Of a stretch of DNA of 64,000 nt, positions 24,836-32,815 are shown piece by piece; position 1 is the first letter of the stretch, and each line of letters begins with the position of its first letter. The stretch is taken from assembly GCA_965250245.1 (NCBI GenBank), contig OZ252296.1, positions 2,914,001 to 2,978,000 of the forward strand. The letters are read 5' to 3'. The translations under genes were made by a program, and so were the position numbers. The notes beneath the pieces were generated by a model. The model saw only the letters and a list, made by a program, of their open reading frames with translations. It ran no database searches and was not told the origin of the DNA. Source of the DNA: JABDIP01 sp965250245. GTDB taxonomy: Bacteria; Pseudomonadota; Alphaproteobacteria; DSM-16000; Inquilinaceae.

Positions 24836-25597
24836 GTGCCGGACGCAGCGCCCCTCGTCTCCATGCGCGGCATTTCGAAGAAATTCGGCGGCGTCACCGC
24901 CCTCGATGCCGTCGATCTGGACGTCCATGCCGGCGAGGTGCTGGCGATCGTCGGCGATAACGGCGCCGGCAAGTCGACCCTGATCAAGATCCTGACCGGC
25001 GTCTACCAGCCGACCAGCGGCAGCATCGAGATGGACGGTCAGACCCTCTCGCTGAACAGCCATTCCGACGCCATCGCGCTGGGCATCGACGCCGTCTACC
25101 AGACCCTGGCTCTGGCCGACCATCTCGACCCGGCCGCCAACATGTTCCTCGGCTCCGAGTTGACCCGGACCGTGCTCGGCGTGCCCCTGCTCGACAACAG
25201 GAAGATGCGCGCCGAGGCCGAGCGCGTCCTGATGGAACGGCTGGGCGTGCGGCTGAAGAGCATGGAAGTGGCCACCGAGAGCCTCTCCGGCGGGCAGCGG
25301 CAGGCCGTCGCCATCGCCCGCGCCGTCTATCATTCCAACCTGCGCCTGCTGGTGATGGACGAGCCGACGGCGGCGCTCGGCCCGCAGGAGACCGCCCGCA
25401 CCCTGACGTTGATCGAGACCCTGAAAGCCCAGGGCCTCGCCATCGTCCTGATCTCCCACTCGCTCGACGACGTGTTCGCGGTCTCCGACCGCATCCAGGT
25501 GATGCGCCGCGGCCGCGCGGCCGGCGTGGTGCGCACCGCCGAGACGTCCAACCAGGAGGTCTTGGGCATGATCGTCGGCGCGGCGGAGGCGGCCTGA
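24836..25597 (+). CDS. Sugar ABC transporter ATP-binding protein (CUT2, single ABC domain)
   Basis: 253-residue ATPase of the ribose/xylose/fructose importer class, but with one ABC domain like FrcA rather than the tandem form of RbsA. Walker A is GDNGAGKST near residue 41, the signature is LSGGQRQAVAIARA, Walker B is LLVMDEPTAALG, and the H-loop is ISHSLDDVF. The start is GTG 24836 with GGAGG 7 bases upstream; a TTG at 24821 would swallow that site. It is followed 3 bases later by its permease and then by a LuxP-like binding protein. Confidence 0.9.
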   Translation: MPDAAPLVSMRGISKKFGGVTALDAVDLDVHAGEVLAIVGDNGAGKSTLIKILTGVYQPTSGSIEMDGQTLSLNSHSDAIALGIDAVYQTLALADHLDPAANMFLGSELTRTVLGVPLLDNRKMRAEAERVLMERLGVRLKSMEVATESLSGGQRQAVAIARAVYHSNLRLLVMDEPTAALGPQETARTLTLIETLKAQGLAIVLISHSLDDVFAVSDRIQVMRRGRAAGVVRTAETSNQEVLGMIVGAAEAA

Positions 25598-25600
25598 GCC

Positions 25601-26725
25601 ATGGCGGACACCGCGGCCACCCCGCCCCCGACCTTGAGCGAGCGGCTCGACCGCTACCTGGCGCTGATCGGCCCCATGGCCATGATCCTGATGATCCTGG
25701 TCTTCATGGGCATCGTGGAGCCGGCGCGTTATTTCCGGCTCTCCAACCTGAACATCATCCTGCTGGAAGCCGCCCTCTACATGCCGATGGCGATGGCGAT
25801 GACCTTCGTCATCACCCAGCGCGGCATCGACCTGTCGATCGGATCGGTGGCGGCGCTGTCCGGCATCATCATGGCCTTCCTGATCAAGCAGTTCGGCTTC
25901 CCGGCCTGGGCCGGGGTGCTGATCGCCATCGCCTTTGGCGGCTTCCTGGGCATGATCAACGGCCTGGTCATCACCAAGTTCCGGGTGCCGGACCTGATCG
26001 GCACGCTGGCCATGGATTTGGTCTATCGCGGCTTCGCCCTGGTGCTGGCCAAGGGGCTGGTGCTGGCCCGCTTCCCCGACCTGATCACGACCATCGGCCG
26101 GGGTGAACTCTCCTGGTTCCTGCCGGTCCCGGTGACCATCGGCCTGCTGACCCTGGCCGGCGGATACTACGCGCTGAGGCGCTCCTATTTCGGGCGCTAC
26201 TCCATCGCCATCGGCTCGAACCCGGAGGCGGCGGAGATGACCGGCATCGCCGTCGACCGCCACAAGATCTACGCCTATGTGCTGATGGGCGCGATGGCGG
26301 GGCTGGCCGGCGTCATGCTGACCGGAAAACTCAATGCGGTTCAGGCCACTTCGGCGCCGTACTTTAACCTGCATGTGATCGCCGCAGTCGTGGTCGGCGG
26401 CACCTCGCTGTTCGGCGGCCGCGCCTCCATGCTGGGCTCGCTGGCCGGCGTGCTGCTGCTCTCCATGATGATCAACGCGCTGGTGACGCTGCGGATCGAG
26501 TTCTTCTGGCAGTCGGTCGCCTCGGGCGTGGTCATCATCCTTTCGGTCGCCCTCTACACCTGGCTGCAGAAGAAGGACCGGGACGGCGCCCGCGGGCTGC
26601 TGGCGATGGTCTCGACGCCCGAGAACGCCCGGCTGCTGAAGCTCGCCGGCGGCATCACCGCGATCCTGCTGTCCCTGCTGCTGGTCGGCTACCTGACCGC
26701 CGGCGACCCGAATCCAAGCGGATGA
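25601..26725 (+). CDS. Sugar ABC transporter permease (RbsC/FrcC-type)
   Basis: 374-residue CUT2 permease with about ten hydrophobic helices. Typical elements are MAMTFVITQRGIDLSIGS, the GxVxGxINGxxI-like GGFLGMINGLVITKF, the cytoplasmic GSNPEAAEMTGIAVDRHK loop and GGTSLFGGRASMLGSLAG. The segment following the last typical helix is long, with a charged loop and one more helix at the C-terminus. It works with the preceding ATPase and the following LuxP-like binding protein as one importer. Confidence 0.9.
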   Translation: MADTAATPPPTLSERLDRYLALIGPMAMILMILVFMGIVEPARYFRLSNLNIILLEAALYMPMAMAMTFVITQRGIDLSIGSVAALSGIIMAFLIKQFGFPAWAGVLIAIAFGGFLGMINGLVITKFRVPDLIGTLAMDLVYRGFALVLAKGLVLARFPDLITTIGRGELSWFLPVPVTIGLLTLAGGYYALRRSYFGRYSIAIGSNPEAAEMTGIAVDRHKIYAYVLMGAMAGLAGVMLTGKLNAVQATSAPYFNLHVIAAVVVGGTSLFGGRASMLGSLAGVLLLSMMINALVTLRIEFFWQSVASGVVIILSVALYTWLQKKDRDGARGLLAMVSTPENARLLKLAGGITAILLSLLLVGYLTAGDPNPSG

Positions 26726-26760
26726 ACCGTACAAAACCAATCCATTAGGGAGGAACCATC

Positions 26761-27906
26761 ATGCGCAAACTCACCCCGACCCTGTTGCTCGCCGGCGCCG
26801 TCGCGCTCACCGGCGGCACGGCCATGGCCGACGGCCACCTGCCCCTGGTCACCCTGCCGGACGACGGCGAACGGGACTATTGGCTGCCGCAACAGGTCAA
26901 CGAGCCCGGCAAGCTGGAGGCCCTGCAGGCGGTCACCGGCGGCGACGCGGTGCCGTTCGCCGGCTCCCAGGACGATCCGATCCAGATCGCCCTCATCTAC
27001 CCCTCCGCCGACGTGTCGGATTTCTGGGCCCGTAACTACCTCGCCCTGACCAAGCGCCTGGACCAGCTCGGCATCAGCTATGAGACGACCGAGTTCGCCT
27101 CGCGCCAGATCGAGCACTCGCTGCAATCCACCTACGCCTCGCAGGTGGAACAGGATGCCGACCTCTACGACTACGTCATCTTCGGCCCGTCAGAGCTGGC
27201 CACCCAGGCCGACAACATCGACAAGCTGGCGAACAATGACGGCTTCACCACCTATGTCTGGGCCTTCCATACGCCGCTGAAGGATCTGTCGGCGCAGCCG
27301 GAAGTCTGGTTCGACTTCTCGTCGGCCTATGGTGCCCAGGTGATCTGCGACTACATGGTCGAACGGCTCGGCAACGACATCACTTTTGCCGCCAATCGCG
27401 GCATTCCGGGCATCACCGACAACCAGCGCTCCGGCGACTTCATCGACTGCGTCGCCGAGAAGGGCAATTGGGAGGTCGTCTACGAGCATTACGGCGAGTA
27501 CCAGCGCGAAGGCGGCTTCGACGGCACTAACCTGATCCTGCAGGCCTATCCGGAAGCCACCGTCATCCACAACGCCAACACCGCCATGGCCATGGGCTCG
27601 GTCGAGGCGCAGGTCGCGGCCGGCAAGGAAGGCGAGATCTTCTCCACCGGCTGGGGCGGCACCGGCCTGGAGCTGGAGGCCATCCGCCGCGGCGAGCTGG
27701 ACGCCACGCCGATGCGCATGGGCGACGATGTGGGTGCTGCCACCGCCGAGGCCATCAAGGCCGACATGGAAGGCCGCTCCGATGAGCTGCCGCTGGTCTT
27801 CCTCGGCCGCATCACCGTGGCCAACGACCAGCTCAGCCTGGAAGAGCTGAACGCCCTGGAGCAGGAGGCCTTCCGCTTTTCCGGCGTCGGCGCCCTGAAG
27901 CGCTAG
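26761..27906 (+). CDS. LuxP-like periplasmic binding protein of a sugar ABC importer
   Basis: 381 residues with a signal peptide ending TAMA before DGHLPLV. The type I binding fold resembles Vibrio LuxP more than RbsB: YWLPQQ near the mature N-terminus, VSDFWARNY (LuxP VSDYWRRN), TDNQRSGDFID (LuxP SDVRGDTFI), STGWGGTGLELEAIRRGELD (LuxP NGWGGGSAELDAIQKGDLD), MRMGDD and EAFRFS at the end. From memory of the LuxP structure, the ligand Ser, Trp and both Arg positions match, while the Gln and Asn positions do not (Asp and Ala here). It may bind AI-2 or another furanose. It is encoded with an ABC ATPase and permease instead of a LuxQ kinase. Confidence 0.8.
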   Translation: MRKLTPTLLLAGAVALTGGTAMADGHLPLVTLPDDGERDYWLPQQVNEPGKLEALQAVTGGDAVPFAGSQDDPIQIALIYPSADVSDFWARNYLALTKRLDQLGISYETTEFASRQIEHSLQSTYASQVEQDADLYDYVIFGPSELATQADNIDKLANNDGFTTYVWAFHTPLKDLSAQPEVWFDFSSAYGAQVICDYMVERLGNDITFAANRGIPGITDNQRSGDFIDCVAEKGNWEVVYEHYGEYQREGGFDGTNLILQAYPEATVIHNANTAMAMGSVEAQVAAGKEGEIFSTGWGGTGLELEAIRRGELDATPMRMGDDVGAATAEAIKADMEGRSDELPLVFLGRITVANDQLSLEELNALEQEAFRFSGVGALKR

Positions 27907-27922
27907 GCGTCACACGCAAAAC

Positions 27923-27988
27923 GGACCGGTCCGACCTCCGCGCGCCCCAAGGCCTCACACGGGATTGTGCGCGGAGATCGGCCGGTCC
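27923..27988. terminator. Long imperfect inverted repeat between convergent operons
   Basis: GGACCGGTCCGACCTCCGCG (from 27923) pairs imperfectly with GCGCGGAGATCGGCCGGTCC (ending at 27988) across a loop of about 26 bases. It lies 17 bases after the LuxP-like gene stop and ahead of the convergent TRAP operon end. No T-run follows, so if it is a terminator it is not a textbook intrinsic one; it may act on both strands. Confidence 0.4.
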
Positions 27989-28015
27989 GATCTCGTGAGT
28001 GCTGATGCACTCGCA

Positions 28016-28033
28016 GATAACGTATACATTAAA
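28016..28033. promoter_or_regulatory. Second copy of the TRAP-operon operator (half conserved)
   Basis: The 12 bases GTATACATTAAA (28022-28033) are identical to one half plus centre of the perfect 18-base palindrome at 31251-31268. The other half is degenerate (GATAAC). It sits 20 bases beyond the stop codon of the last TRAP-operon gene, 3.2 kb from the operon promoter. It might be an auxiliary looping operator or a relic. Confidence 0.35.
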
Positions 28034-28052
28034 GCGTGCCGTGTCGACGGCT

Positions 28053-28181
28053 TCAGAGCATGCCCGTCGACAGCGAGATCAGGAATGCGATGATCGCGGC
28101 GGTCATCGCCAGACCGGCCAGTTCGGGCCACCAGCCGAAATCGTAGATGGGCGCCCGGTCCCGATCGTCATCGGTCTGCAT
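28053..28181 (-). CDS. Small single-helix membrane protein at the end of the TRAP operon
   Basis: A 42-residue frame, too short for most gene callers. It has a charged N-terminus (MQTDDDRDRAPIYDFGWW), one predicted membrane helix (about residues 20-38, AGLAMTAAIIAFLISLS) and a short tail. GGGGGTGA lies just upstream of the ATG. It begins 37 bases after the large permease gene stop, on the same strand, with no intervening promoter visible. I do not recognise a family. It may be a small subunit or stabiliser of the TRAP complex (inference). Confidence 0.6.
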   Translation of the reverse strand: MQTDDDRDRAPIYDFGWWPELAGLAMTAAIIAFLISLSTGML

Positions 28182-28218
28182 CACGTCACCCCCATAGCCT
28201 TGGCGGGCTTTCCCTGCA

Positions 28219-29532
28219 TCAGTTCAGCACCCCCGGCAGCCACAGGGCAATCTGCGGGAACAGCAGCACCAGCGTCAGGCCGGTGAGCTGCAGCAGGATG
28301 AACGGCCAGACGGCGGCGAAGATCTCCTGCAGGGTCACGTCCTTCGGCGCCACGCTCTTCAGGTAGAAGCAGGCCGGGCCGAAGGGCGGCGACAGCATGT
28401 AGATCTGGATGTTCATGGCGAACAGGATGCCGAACCACACCGGGTCGTAGCCCAGATCGGCGACCACCGGCGCGAAGACCGGCACGGTGATGAACACGAT
28501 GGCGATCCAGTCCATGAAGGTGCCGAGCAGGATCACGATGCCCATCATGATCAGGATGACCACGATCGGCGCCAGGTCCGCCCCGGTCAGCAGGCCGCGC
28601 AGGAAGCTGGTCCCGCCCATCAGATTGTAGATCCCCACCAGGCTGACCGCGCCGACGATCAGCCAGATGATCGAGCCGGTCGTCAGCATGGTGCCCCACA
28701 GCGCCTCGCGCAGGCCCTGCACCGGCAGCTCGCGGCGCAGGGCGGCGATGATCAACGCGCCCACCGCCCCCAGGGCCGCGGATTCCGTGACCGTGGCGAT
28801 GCCGGCATAGATCGAGCCCAGCACCCCGCCGATTAGCAGGAAGGGCATGATCAGCCCCTTGAGATGCGGCACGCGCCGCAGGAACGGCAGATGCGCCTCC
28901 GGCACGTCATAGGCCGGTCCCAACGCCGGGTTCAGCCGGCAGCGCACCACCACATAGGCGATATAGAGCGAGGCCAGCAGCAGGCCGGGCACCACGCCGG
29001 CGGAGAACAGGTCCTTGACCGAGACGCCGGCCTCCGCCCCGTAGACGATCAGCACCACGCTGGGCGGGATCAGTGTCGCCAGCGATCCCGACGCGCAGAT
29101 GATGCCGATCGACATCCGGCGGTCGTAGCCCAGGCGGAACATCTGCGGCAGCGCGATCAGCCCCAGCATGACGATCTCGCCGCCGACGATGCCGCTCATC
29201 GCCGCCAGCACGACGCTGACCAGGCAAGTCTGCACCGCCACGCCGCCGGTCATGCGGCCGCCGAGGATCGCCATGGAGTTGAACAGGTCGCGGGCAACGC
29301 CGGAGCGCTCCAGCACATTGGCCATGAAGACGAAGAACGGAACCGCGATCAGTGGATATTTCTCAAAGACATGCGCGACGTTGCTGGCAACCAGGATCAG
29401 GCCCGGCGGGCCGAACTTGAGCAGCGCCGCGGTGATCGAGACCAGCAGGGTCGACGCACCCAGCGGCACGCCCATCGCCATCAGCGTGAACAGCGCCAGG
29501 ATGATCAGGAGGGTGACGACCTCGATGCCCAT
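28219..29532 (-). CDS. dctM: TRAP transporter large permease (DctM)
   Basis: 437-residue inner-membrane protein with about twelve hydrophobic helices and the DctM signatures: PFFVFMANVLERSGVARDLFN, a GGEIVMLGLIALPQM helix, ASGSLATLIPPSVVLIVYG and LSPPFGPACFYLKSVAP. It carries out sodium-driven uptake with the DctQ subunit and the DctP binding protein encoded upstream. It is third of four genes in the minus-strand operon and lies 12 bases after dctQ. Substrate, probably an organic acid, is unknown. Confidence 0.92.
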   Translation of the reverse strand: MGIEVVTLLIILALFTLMAMGVPLGASTLLVSITAALLKFGPPGLILVASNVAHVFEKYPLIAVPFFVFMANVLERSGVARDLFNSMAILGGRMTGGVAVQTCLVSVVLAAMSGIVGGEIVMLGLIALPQMFRLGYDRRMSIGIICASGSLATLIPPSVVLIVYGAEAGVSVKDLFSAGVVPGLLLASLYIAYVVVRCRLNPALGPAYDVPEAHLPFLRRVPHLKGLIMPFLLIGGVLGSIYAGIATVTESAALGAVGALIIAALRRELPVQGLREALWGTMLTTGSIIWLIVGAVSLVGIYNLMGGTSFLRGLLTGADLAPIVVILIMMGIVILLGTFMDWIAIVFITVPVFAPVVADLGYDPVWFGILFAMNIQIYMLSPPFGPACFYLKSVAPKDVTLQEIFAAVWPFILLQLTGLTLVLLFPQIALWLPGVLN

Positions 29533-29544
29533 GGCGTCGGCGGC

Positions 29545-30093
29545 TCAGTCGCTGACCGGCGGCACGTCCGGCGCCGATCCCGCACCGCCGGTGGTGAGCC
29601 GGGCGACGAGATTGGCCAGGAGCTGCAGAATGTAGAGCCCGCAGGCGACCACCAGCATCGCCTTCAGATAGGCCGGCATGGGCGGGTTGAAGGCGCTGCC
29701 CGACCGCTCCATGCCGCGCACCGCCATCTCCGCCGGCTCCCAACCGGCGTACAGCAGCCCGGCGGCCGCCAGCAGGCTGGCGACGATGGCGAACAGGGCC
29801 AGCCGGCGCCAGATCGCATGCGGCACCACCAACTCCATCACGGTGACGGTGATGTGCCGGTTCTGCTGCGTCACCGCCCCGACCGACAGCAGCCAGGCGG
29901 TGGCGCACAGGGTCATGACGGTTTCGTTGGTCCAGGCGGTCGGCGCGTCCAGCGCATAGCGCATGAAGACCTCGTAAGCCGACAGCGCGATCGCCGCGAG
30001 GTAGAGCACCCCGCAGCACTTGCCGATGAAGACGCTGACGCGGCCCACCAGCCCGACGAAGCCCGCAGGCGTAAGGGGATTGTTTGTGCGCAC
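29545..30093 (-). CDS. dctQ: TRAP transporter small permease (DctQ)
   Basis: 182-residue protein with four predicted helices and the DctQ-type motif EVFMRYALDAPTAWTNE in the first loop. It bridges the binding protein and DctM in the inner membrane. The start is GTG 30093; no strong ribosome-binding site is seen. It lies between dctP (69 bases away) and dctM. The C-terminal tail beyond the last helix is Gly/Pro-rich and cytoplasmic. Confidence 0.88.
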   Translation of the reverse strand: MRTNNPLTPAGFVGLVGRVSVFIGKCCGVLYLAAIALSAYEVFMRYALDAPTAWTNETVMTLCATAWLLSVGAVTQQNRHITVTVMELVVPHAIWRRLALFAIVASLLAAAGLLYAGWEPAEMAVRGMERSGSAFNPPMPAYLKAMLVVACGLYILQLLANLVARLTTGGAGSAPDVPPVSD

Positions 30094-30162
30094 GGTGCGC
30101 GGTCCCGCAGTTTGAAAAGGGCCGGCGGCGCTGGGAGTTAGACGCCGCCGGCTGGTGGGAGA

Positions 30163-31191
30163 TCAATCCAGCAGACCGATCTCTTTCATGTAGGCGAGAT
30201 GCGACTCGAGGGCGGCCTGCGCCTCCGGCGACCGCGATGCGGTCTCCTGCCACGCCTCCACCGCGATGGCCCGGAACCGGTCGCGCTCGGCCTGCGGCCA
30301 GTCGATCACCTCGATGCCGCTATCGGCGCTGTCGCGCGCCACGAGCTCCTGGTCGGCGGTATCGAGGGCCTGGCGCAGATCGTCATAGGCGGCATAGAAC
30401 CAGTCGCGCAGCGCCGCCTGGTGGTCGGCGGAAAGCGAGTCCCAGATGCCCTTGTTGACGGTGAACTGGTGCACCGCCTGGCTGTGGATGCCGGGGTAGA
30501 TCGGGTATTTCGCGATCTGGTGGAAACCGTTGCGGTCGTTGTTCACATAGGCGCTGGCGTCGGCCGCATCGACCACGCCCTTCTCCAGCGACGTGAAGAC
30601 CTCGGAGAACGGCAGCGAGACCGGGGTGGCGCCCGCCAGGCGGAACACCGACGCGGCCAGCCCTTCCGGCGAGCGGATCTTCACGCCCGTCAAATCGTCG
30701 ACGCCGCGGATCGGCACCGTCGACACCAGGGCTTCCCGCGAGACGGGCCCGCAGCCGATCACCTGGATGCGGCCCGGCAGGACGCTGTCCCACAGTGCCT
30801 GCAGCTGTTCGTCTCCGCCATGGTCGCGGCAGAAGGCCTGGACCTGGGCCGGGTTGTCGTATCCGGCGATCAAATCGCCATGGATCGCGAAGGCCGGGTT
30901 GCGGCCGCTGAAATAGGCCACCGAGGTCAGATCGCCGCTCAGCACGCCGGCGGCTACACCTTCCGGCGTCTCCCGGCTCGGCATCACCGAGTTGATCGGC
31001 AGGAACTCGATCGACACCGCGCCGCCGGTCATCTCAGCGAGCTTCGGCGCCCAGTTGTCGTTCATGTACTGGAACGAGTAGCCGCCGGACTGGGTCGAGG
31101 TTTGCACCCGGAGAACCGTATCGGCCGAGGCGCTGGTTGCGGCGAGGGCAATCGCACCGCAGGCCAGCGATGCGAGAAATCTGTTGGACAT
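30163..31191 (-). CDS. dctP: TRAP transporter substrate-binding protein (DctP)
   Basis: 342-residue periplasmic protein with a signal peptide ending SASA before DTVLRVQTS. The DctP fold is recognisable by the LTGVKIRSPEGLAASVFRLAG block; its Arg is the residue that normally holds the substrate carboxylate. The SLEKGVVDAADA segment follows. GGGAG lies 8 bases before the ATG. It is first in its operon, behind a promoter whose -10 box is covered by a perfect palindrome. It binds a carboxylate of unknown identity. Confidence 0.9.
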   Translation of the reverse strand: MSNRFLASLACGAIALAATSASADTVLRVQTSTQSGGYSFQYMNDNWAPKLAEMTGGAVSIEFLPINSVMPSRETPEGVAAGVLSGDLTSVAYFSGRNPAFAIHGDLIAGYDNPAQVQAFCRDHGGDEQLQALWDSVLPGRIQVIGCGPVSREALVSTVPIRGVDDLTGVKIRSPEGLAASVFRLAGATPVSLPFSEVFTSLEKGVVDAADASAYVNNDRNGFHQIAKYPIYPGIHSQAVHQFTVNKGIWDSLSADHQAALRDWFYAAYDDLRQALDTADQELVARDSADSGIEVIDWPQAERDRFRAIAVEAWQETASRSPEAQAALESHLAYMKEIGLLD

Positions 31192-31250
31192 TTGAGCGCT
31201 CCCTAGGTCTTTGCCGCGCCGCGTGTTGTTCCCCGAGGGCGGCGCATGAA

Positions 31251-31291
31251 TTTAATGTATACATTAAAGAATGCGTTATTGGAACGTCTAA
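31251..31291 (-). promoter_or_regulatory. TRAP-operon promoter overlapped by an 18-base perfect palindrome
   Basis: On the minus strand TTAGAC (complement at 31286-31291) and TTTAAT (complement at 31263-31268) are spaced 17 bases; the -10 box matches five of six. The palindrome TTTAATGTATACATTAAA (31251-31268) is perfect and covers the -10 box, as expected for a repressor site. GTATAC centres are common in GntR/FCD operators. No GntR gene is in the window, so the regulator is encoded elsewhere. Confidence 0.65.
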
Positions 31292-31467
31292 AGCGGGCCG
31301 GATGGTCGCCGGGTGCGCACGCCTGCCGCAATCGGCGGCATCTGTGCCGCGTCCGCCCGTTTTTTGTGCAGATGTTCGCGGCGCGGCAATCGGCGGAATT
31401 CCACTGACCTAGGGCAAACCGCCAATCCCCGGCAGTCGCTCGGCCCCTGACGCGAACCACCGCGCAT

Positions 31468-31484
31468 TTGGCACGCCTGTTGCT
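31468..31484 (+). promoter_or_regulatory. Sigma-54 (RpoN) promoter of the guanidine/urease operon
   Basis: TTGGCACGCCTGTTGCT matches YTGGCACGrNNNTTGCW at every strongly conserved position, with GG at 31470-31471 and GC at 31482-31483, 12 bases apart. The predicted transcription start is near 31495, so the transcript would begin right at the 5' edge of the riboswitch. This ties the operon to an enhancer-binding activator, most simply NtrC under nitrogen limitation. No enhancer dyad was found by eye in the 280 bases upstream. Confidence 0.82.
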
Positions 31485-31499
31485 CTGCCTTAGGGGTGC

Positions 31500-31625
31500 A
31501 GGACACCTAGGGTTCCGGCCGCCCACTCCTCAGGACGAGCGATGGCGGCGTCAGGTCCGAGAGGGGTCACCCGGCGGGCAAAATCCCGTACGGGCACACG
31601 GCGGGGAAAAATCCCGGGAGAACAC
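31500..31625 (+). promoter_or_regulatory. Guanidine-I (ykkC) riboswitch
   Basis: The conserved blocks of the guanidine-I aptamer appear in order: CTAGGGTTCCG (31507-31517), GGTCCGAGAG (31554-31563), ACACGGCGGGGAAAAA (31596-31611) and TCCCGGGAGA (31612-31621). The first ends in the hallmark GGTTCCG; the last blocks carry the ACACGGC and CCCGGGAGA segments. It sits between a sigma-54 promoter and the ATG of the binding-protein gene (31704). Guanidine binding normally turns downstream genes on, by preventing termination or freeing translation. Confidence 0.92.
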
Positions 31626-31626
31626 T

Positions 31627-31654
31627 GCGCCGGTCTGACCGGGCGCTTCCTGTT
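31627..31654 (+). terminator. Candidate expression-platform hairpin of the riboswitch
   Basis: GCGCCGG (31627-31633) and CCGGGCGC (31639-31646, one bulged G) form a strong stem with a five-base loop, followed by TTCCTGTTGT. It lies 5 bases beyond the aptamer and could be the terminator that guanidine binding relieves. The T-run is weak, so control at translation is also possible. The ribosome-binding site CGGGGAGAG is further down, at about 31690-31699. Confidence 0.35.
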
Positions 31655-31703
31655 GTCGCCAGGTCGGGCCGACCTTGCACGTTGACGAGACGGGGAGAGT
31701 CCG

Positions 31704-32786
31704 ATGACTGCCAAGCCGAAATCCGTCCGCGCCGCCGCCATCGCGGCGCTGGCCGCCGCGACCCTGGCTGCCACGCCGGCGGCCCGGGCCCAGGACACGC
31801 CGAGCTTCCGCATCGCCTGGTCGATCTATGTCGGCTGGATGCCGTGGGGCTACATGGAGGACAGCGGCATCATGGACCGCTGGGCCGAGAAGTATGGCAT
31901 CGACGTCGAGATCGTGCAGATCAACGACTACATCGAGTCGATCAACCAATACACCGCCGGCGCCTTCGACGGCGTCTCCGCGACCAACATGGACACCCTG
32001 TCGATCCCCTCCGGCGGCGGCGTCGACACCACCGCACTGATCGTCGGCGACTACTCCAACGGCAATGACGCGGTGCTGATCAAGGGCGACGGCTCCATGG
32101 CCGATCTGGCCGGCCAGCCGGTCAACCTGGTCGAGCTGTCGGTGTCGCACTACCTGCTGGCGCGCGGTCTGGACATGAACGGCCTGTCCGAGGCCGATCT
32201 CGCCGCCGTCATCAACACCTCCGACGCCGATATGGTCGCCGCCTTCGCCACGCCGGACGTCACCGCCGCCGTCACCTGGAACCCGCTGGTCTCGACCATC
32301 CTGGAGACACCGGGCGTGACCAAGATCTTCGACAGCGCCGACATCCCGGGCGAGATCATCGACATGATGGTGGTCAACACCGAGACCCTGGCCGCCCATC
32401 CGGAGCTCGGCAAGGCGCTGGTCGGCGCCTGGTACGAGACCATGGCGCTGATGTCCTCGGACTCCGCCGAAGGGGCCGCAGCCCGCGAGGCCATGGCCAT
32501 CGCGTCGGGCACCGATCGCGCCGGCTACGAGAACCAGCTCGCCACCACCGAGATGTTCTACGACCCGGCCGACGCCGTCGCCTTCACCAAGAGCGGCGAC
32601 CTGCCGCAGACCATGATCTATGTGGCCGAGTTCCTGTTCGACAAGGGCATCCTCGGCACCGGCGCCCCCTCCGCCGATTTCGTCGGTGTCGCCTATCCCG
32701 ACGGCTCCACCACCGGCGACCCCAACAACGTCAAGCTGCGCTTCGACACGACCTTCATGGAAATGGCGGCGGACGGCGCGCTCTAG
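31704..32786 (+). CDS. Guanidine (NitT/TauT-type) ABC transporter substrate-binding protein
   Basis: 360 residues with a signal peptide ending AARA before QDTPSFRIAWSIYVGWMPWGYME. This N-terminus is that of the binding proteins found beside urea/guanidine carboxylase and guanidine hydrolase genes. The type II binding fold continues with GVSATNMDTLSIPS and VNLVELSVSHYLLARGL. Located directly after the guanidine-I riboswitch and followed by its permease, ATPase and a GdmH-like hydrolase, it most likely binds guanidine or guanidinium. A family A repeat follows the gene. Older annotation would say urea- or nitrate/taurine-type. Confidence 0.85.
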   Translation: MTAKPKSVRAAAIAALAAATLAATPAARAQDTPSFRIAWSIYVGWMPWGYMEDSGIMDRWAEKYGIDVEIVQINDYIESINQYTAGAFDGVSATNMDTLSIPSGGGVDTTALIVGDYSNGNDAVLIKGDGSMADLAGQPVNLVELSVSHYLLARGLDMNGLSEADLAAVINTSDADMVAAFATPDVTAAVTWNPLVSTILETPGVTKIFDSADIPGEIIDMMVVNTETLAAHPELGKALVGAWYETMALMSSDSAEGAAAREAMAIASGTDRAGYENQLATTEMFYDPADAVAFTKSGDLPQTMIYVAEFLFDKGILGTGAPSADFVGVAYPDGSTTGDPNNVKLRFDTTFMEMAADGAL

Positions 32787-32815
32787 CCTCGGGCCTTCGG
32801 AAGCGTGTTGTCAGA

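Noticed and set aside
24794..26740. A 648-codon minus-strand open frame opposite the sugar ABC ATPase and permease
   Set aside because: Spans two genuine genes antisense and has the composition typical of GC-rich shadow frames.
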